Assembly (NCBI GenBank): GCA_016783865.1
Contig: JADHVS010000178.1
Coordinates: 1-8,949 of the forward strand
Direction: 5' to 3'
DNA length: 8,949 nt
Origin: Bacteroidales bacterium
GTDB lineage: Bacteria; Bacteroidota; Bacteroidia; Bacteroidales; SM23-62
Position 1 is the stretch's first letter; the number at the start of each line of letters is the position of its first letter. This document shows positions 7,408-8,949 of this stretch, piece after piece. The notes beneath the pieces are model-generated. The model was not told the DNA's origin. It saw only the letters and a program-made list of their open reading frames with translations, and made no database searches. A program made the translations under genes and the position numbers.

Positions 7408-7634
7408 AAATTATTCAAAAGCCATAGGAAACATTATCAATCAGTTAAAATTCCGGTTTTTGTTTCAAAATACCTTATAATAATCTGTTATACAGCGCAT
7501 TGTGAGAGTATTGACATATTATGCATCTGAATTTTGCTTAATAACCGGTGAAAAAAGCCTAATGATTTCCTCAGCTCACTGATTGTCAAGTATCCTTGCA
7601 ACATTCTGCACAAATCCTTATCTTTATCTAAGTT
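7408..7634 (+). other. Leader region of the recombinase gene
   Basis: 227 AT-rich bases without an open reading frame. A possible promoter is CTTG at 7595-7598, then 20 bases, then TATCTTTA at 7619-7626 (seven of eight positions of TAnnTTTG). That would start transcription around 7632, almost at the ATG at 7635, implying a leaderless or nearly leaderless mRNA. No Shine-Dalgarno sequence precedes the ATG. No direct copy of the tRNA 3' end was noticed in this stretch. Confidence 0.3.
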
Positions 7635-8732
7635 ATGGTTGAAGCACCTGTTATTAAGCTTGAATCCGGTACCTTTGGTAAGGAGGAAGTTGTACTTATC
7701 AGATTTGAATACAACGACCGTTTGATCTCGGAAGTCAAGAAAATTCCCGGAACCAGATGGAGTCCTTCCTTAAAATCATGGTATATTCCACTAAAAGATT
7801 TTAGTCCTGAACTCATGCAGGAGAAGTTATCCAGGCTGGCTCATATTGAATCCAGGATTGAAACTTTTGCTGAGGCTGAGGAAGACGTGGTCATGAAACT
7901 ACCTGCAGGATATCTTGAATTGTTACAGCAAAAACGATATTCTTCGAATACCATTAAAACATATAAATCCTATTTTCTTCAATTTCTTAAGTATTTTAAG
8001 GACAGGAAGCATGATGAAATTTCAAAAGAGGAGATCAACGCCTATCTTCTGGATCTCATCAACAACAAAAACATTTCGGGCAGTCAGCAGAATCAGCGGA
8101 TAAATGCAATTAAATTCTATTATGAGAAGGTTTTAGGAAGGGCAAAAGAATATTATCAGATTGAAAGGCCCAGGAAAGAAAAGAAGCTGCCGGATGTAAT
8201 CTCGAGGGTGGAAGTTAAGAAAATGATCGAATCAACAAAGAATCTTAAGCACAAGTTAATCATTGAATTACTGTATTCTGCCGGATTGCGAAGAAGTGAA
8301 CTGATAGATCTCAGGATTGAGGATATTGATTCAGAGCGTATGTTGATAAAAGTTGTAGATGCCAAAGGAAAGAAGGACCGTTATACCCAATTGTCGAATA
8401 ATGTACGGAAAGACCTGTGGACATACATCAGGGAGTACAGACCCGGGAAATATATTATTGAGGGGCCTGCCGGAAGCAAATATAGTGCAACTTCAATTGC
8501 AAATGTTGTAAGAGACGCGGCACGGCATGCAGGTATTCAAAAAAGAATAACACCACATATGTTACGTCACAGTTTTGCAACACATCATTTAGAGAGTGGC
8601 ACTGATCTGAGATATATCCAGGAATGGTTGGGTCACAATTCACCAAAGACCACACAGATTTATACACATGTATCTGAGAAAGATTTTCGTAATTTCAATA
8701 ATCCTTTAGATGATTTATTTGACAACAGTTAA
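7635..8732 (+). CDS. Tyrosine recombinase/integrase with N-terminal HARP-like module
   Basis: 365 residues from ATG. Residues about 20-60 form a small module, FEYNDRLISEVKKIPG then TRWSPSLKSWYIP (W42, W49, P52), resembling the HARP-like segment of SNF2-type helicases and found at the front of many Bacteroidota integrases. Residues about 93-175 are the SAM-like core-binding domain (KRYSSNTIKTYKSYFLQFL, SQQNQRINAIKFYYEKVLG). Residues about 190-360 are the catalytic domain with the full set R219 (GLRRSEL), K244 (AKGKKDR), H308 and R311 (PHMLRHSFATH), H334 (WLGH) and nucleophile Y343 (TQIYTHV), with the usual nine-residue H-to-Y spacing. It should cut and rejoin DNA through a 3'-phosphotyrosine. 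The C-terminal part resembles XerC/D and IntI, but there is no extra helix insertion of the IntI type between the lysine and the HxxR motif. It lies between a damaged tRNA and structured repeats. Confidence 0.93.
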   Translation: MVEAPVIKLESGTFGKEEVVLIRFEYNDRLISEVKKIPGTRWSPSLKSWYIPLKDFSPELMQEKLSRLAHIESRIETFAEAEEDVVMKLPAGYLELLQQKRYSSNTIKTYKSYFLQFLKYFKDRKHDEISKEEINAYLLDLINNKNISGSQQNQRINAIKFYYEKVLGRAKEYYQIERPRKEKKLPDVISRVEVKKMIESTKNLKHKLIIELLYSAGLRRSELIDLRIEDIDSERMLIKVVDAKGKKDRYTQLSNNVRKDLWTYIREYRPGKYIIEGPAGSKYSATSIANVVRDAARHAGIQKRITPHMLRHSFATHHLESGTDLRYIQEWLGHNSPKTTQIYTHVSEKDFRNFNNPLDDLFDNS

Positions 8733-8734
8733 AA

Positions 8735-8743
8735 ACATACGTT
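8735..8743 (+). repeat. Direct repeat ACATACGTT, copy 1
   Basis: ACATACGTT begins two bases after the recombinase stop codon and recurs exactly at 8806-8814. In both copies the final GTT opens an inverted repeat that closes with AAC or AACG. Nine identical bases 71 bp apart, each at the same place relative to an inverted repeat, suggest a shared site, possibly a recombinase or other protein target. Confidence 0.45.
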
Positions 8744-8769
8744 TATTCCTCCATTATAGAAGAATAAAC
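8741..8769 (+). repeat. Inverted repeat 1 (8-bp stem) behind the recombinase gene
   Basis: GTTTATTC (8741-8748) and GAATAAAC (8762-8769) are exact reverse complements around a 13-base loop, starting 8 bases after the stop codon. It could be a weak transcription terminator, although no T-tract follows, or a recombination site matching the larger element at 8811-8890, which has the same GTT...AAC outer ends. Confidence 0.5.
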
Positions 8770-8805
8770 CAAATAATATAATAGAAATAAACACAATTGT
8801 TTTAC

Positions 8806-8814
8806 ACATACGTT
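8806..8814 (+). repeat. Direct repeat ACATACGTT, copy 2
   Basis: Exact second copy of the 9-mer found at 8735-8743. Its last four bases (CGTT) are the outer end of the 14-bp stem of the large structured element. Confidence 0.45.
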
Positions 8815-8890
8815 CAGGCACATTCAGCTAAAGCTGACCAAAATCCCTTCGTGCTGCGCACTCCCGGTCTTTTGGAAATGTGCCTGAACG
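8811..8890. repeat. 80-nt multi-stem structured element with perfect 14-bp closing stem
   Basis: CGTTCAGGCACATT (8811-8824) and AATGTGCCTGAACG (8877-8890) are perfect reverse complements. Inside are a small hairpin CAGCT-aa-AGCTG (8825-8836) and a second stem CCAAAA/TTTTGG (8838-8843 with 8870-8875) that encloses the hairpin GTGC-tgc-GCAC (8851-8861). Single-stranded DNA or RNA would fold into a three-way junction. It is more GC-rich than its surroundings, lies 78 bases behind the recombinase, and has the size of an integron attC site, but the outer ends are GTT...AAC and not RYYYAAC...GTTRRRY. Alternatives are a dispersed REP/MITE-like palindrome or a structured RNA. No gene was recognised from 8891 to the window end. 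Confidence 0.75.
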
Positions 8891-8949
8891 CCGCGCTAAA
8901 CCAAATTGCCATAAAAAATAGAATATTATTCAGCTTTACCTGGGCTTCG

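Noticed and set aside
7635..8732. Classical integron integrase IntI.
   Set aside because: The characteristic insertion between the K motif and the HxxR motif is absent and an N-terminal HARP-like module is present, so it is called only a tyrosine recombinase.
7381..8818. GTTCAGG is shared by the tRNA-like T-arm (7381-7387) and the left arm of the structured element (8812-8818), suggesting attL/attR copies.
   Set aside because: Only seven bases match and the flanks differ (TTC versus CAC). A tRNA-targeting integration normally leaves a longer identical stretch. Chance is the simpler explanation.
8811..8890. Canonical integron attC site.
   Set aside because: The RYYYAAC start and GTTRRRY end are not present; the element starts with GTT and ends with AAC. 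I report it only as attC-like in size and folding.
8735..8890. CRISPR-like array.
   Set aside because: There are only two copies of a 9-base repeat and the intervening sequence is itself palindromic; repeat length and spacing do not fit CRISPR.

Overview
The window looks like a chromosomal segment from a member of the Bacteroidota, probably a polysaccharide-degrading, Bacteroidales/Marinilabiliales-like organism. The reasons are an AT-leaning genome, weak or absent Shine-Dalgarno sequences, promoter candidates of the Bacteroidota TTG-N20-TAnnTTTG type, an exported glycoside hydrolase with a discoidin domain, a sortilin-like beta-propeller protein, and a tyrosine recombinase of a type common in that phylum. 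The species cannot be named from the sequence.

Layout. 1-412 (-): the N-terminal part of an exported BNR/Asp-box beta-propeller protein that runs off the left edge. 537-2945 (+): a large exported clan GH-D-like glycoside hydrolase with an F5/8 type C (discoidin) domain, divergent from the first gene. 3267-4136 (+): an AraC-family regulator behind a good promoter candidate and a 9-bp leader hairpin. 4322-5344 (+): an ornithine cyclodeaminase/mu-crystallin family enzyme. 5468-5671 (+): a C-terminal scrap of a GH31 glycosidase, which is a gene remnant. 5725-7224 (-): a sodium-coupled NSS-family transporter. 7335-7407 (+): a degenerate tRNA-Gln(CUG)-like sequence. 7635-8732 (+): a tyrosine recombinase with all six catalytic residues and an N-terminal HARP-like module. 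8741-8890: two inverted repeats, each preceded by the same ACATAC hexamer; the second is an 80-nt multi-stem element closed by a perfect 14-bp stem.

The left half reads as glycan degradation (exported hydrolase, GH31 relic, nearby AraC regulator) beside amino-acid metabolism and transport (cyclodeaminase-family enzyme, NSS symporter). No tight operon is visible: intergenic gaps are about 125-410 bp. The right half has the signs of a recombination hot spot: a damaged tRNA, a complete tyrosine recombinase and structured repeats directly behind it. The most interesting candidate is this recombinase-plus-structured-repeat pair. It is reminiscent of an integron or other folded-DNA recombination system, but the core sites are not canonical attC and the recombinase lacks the IntI-specific insertion. 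That link is inference, not demonstrated.
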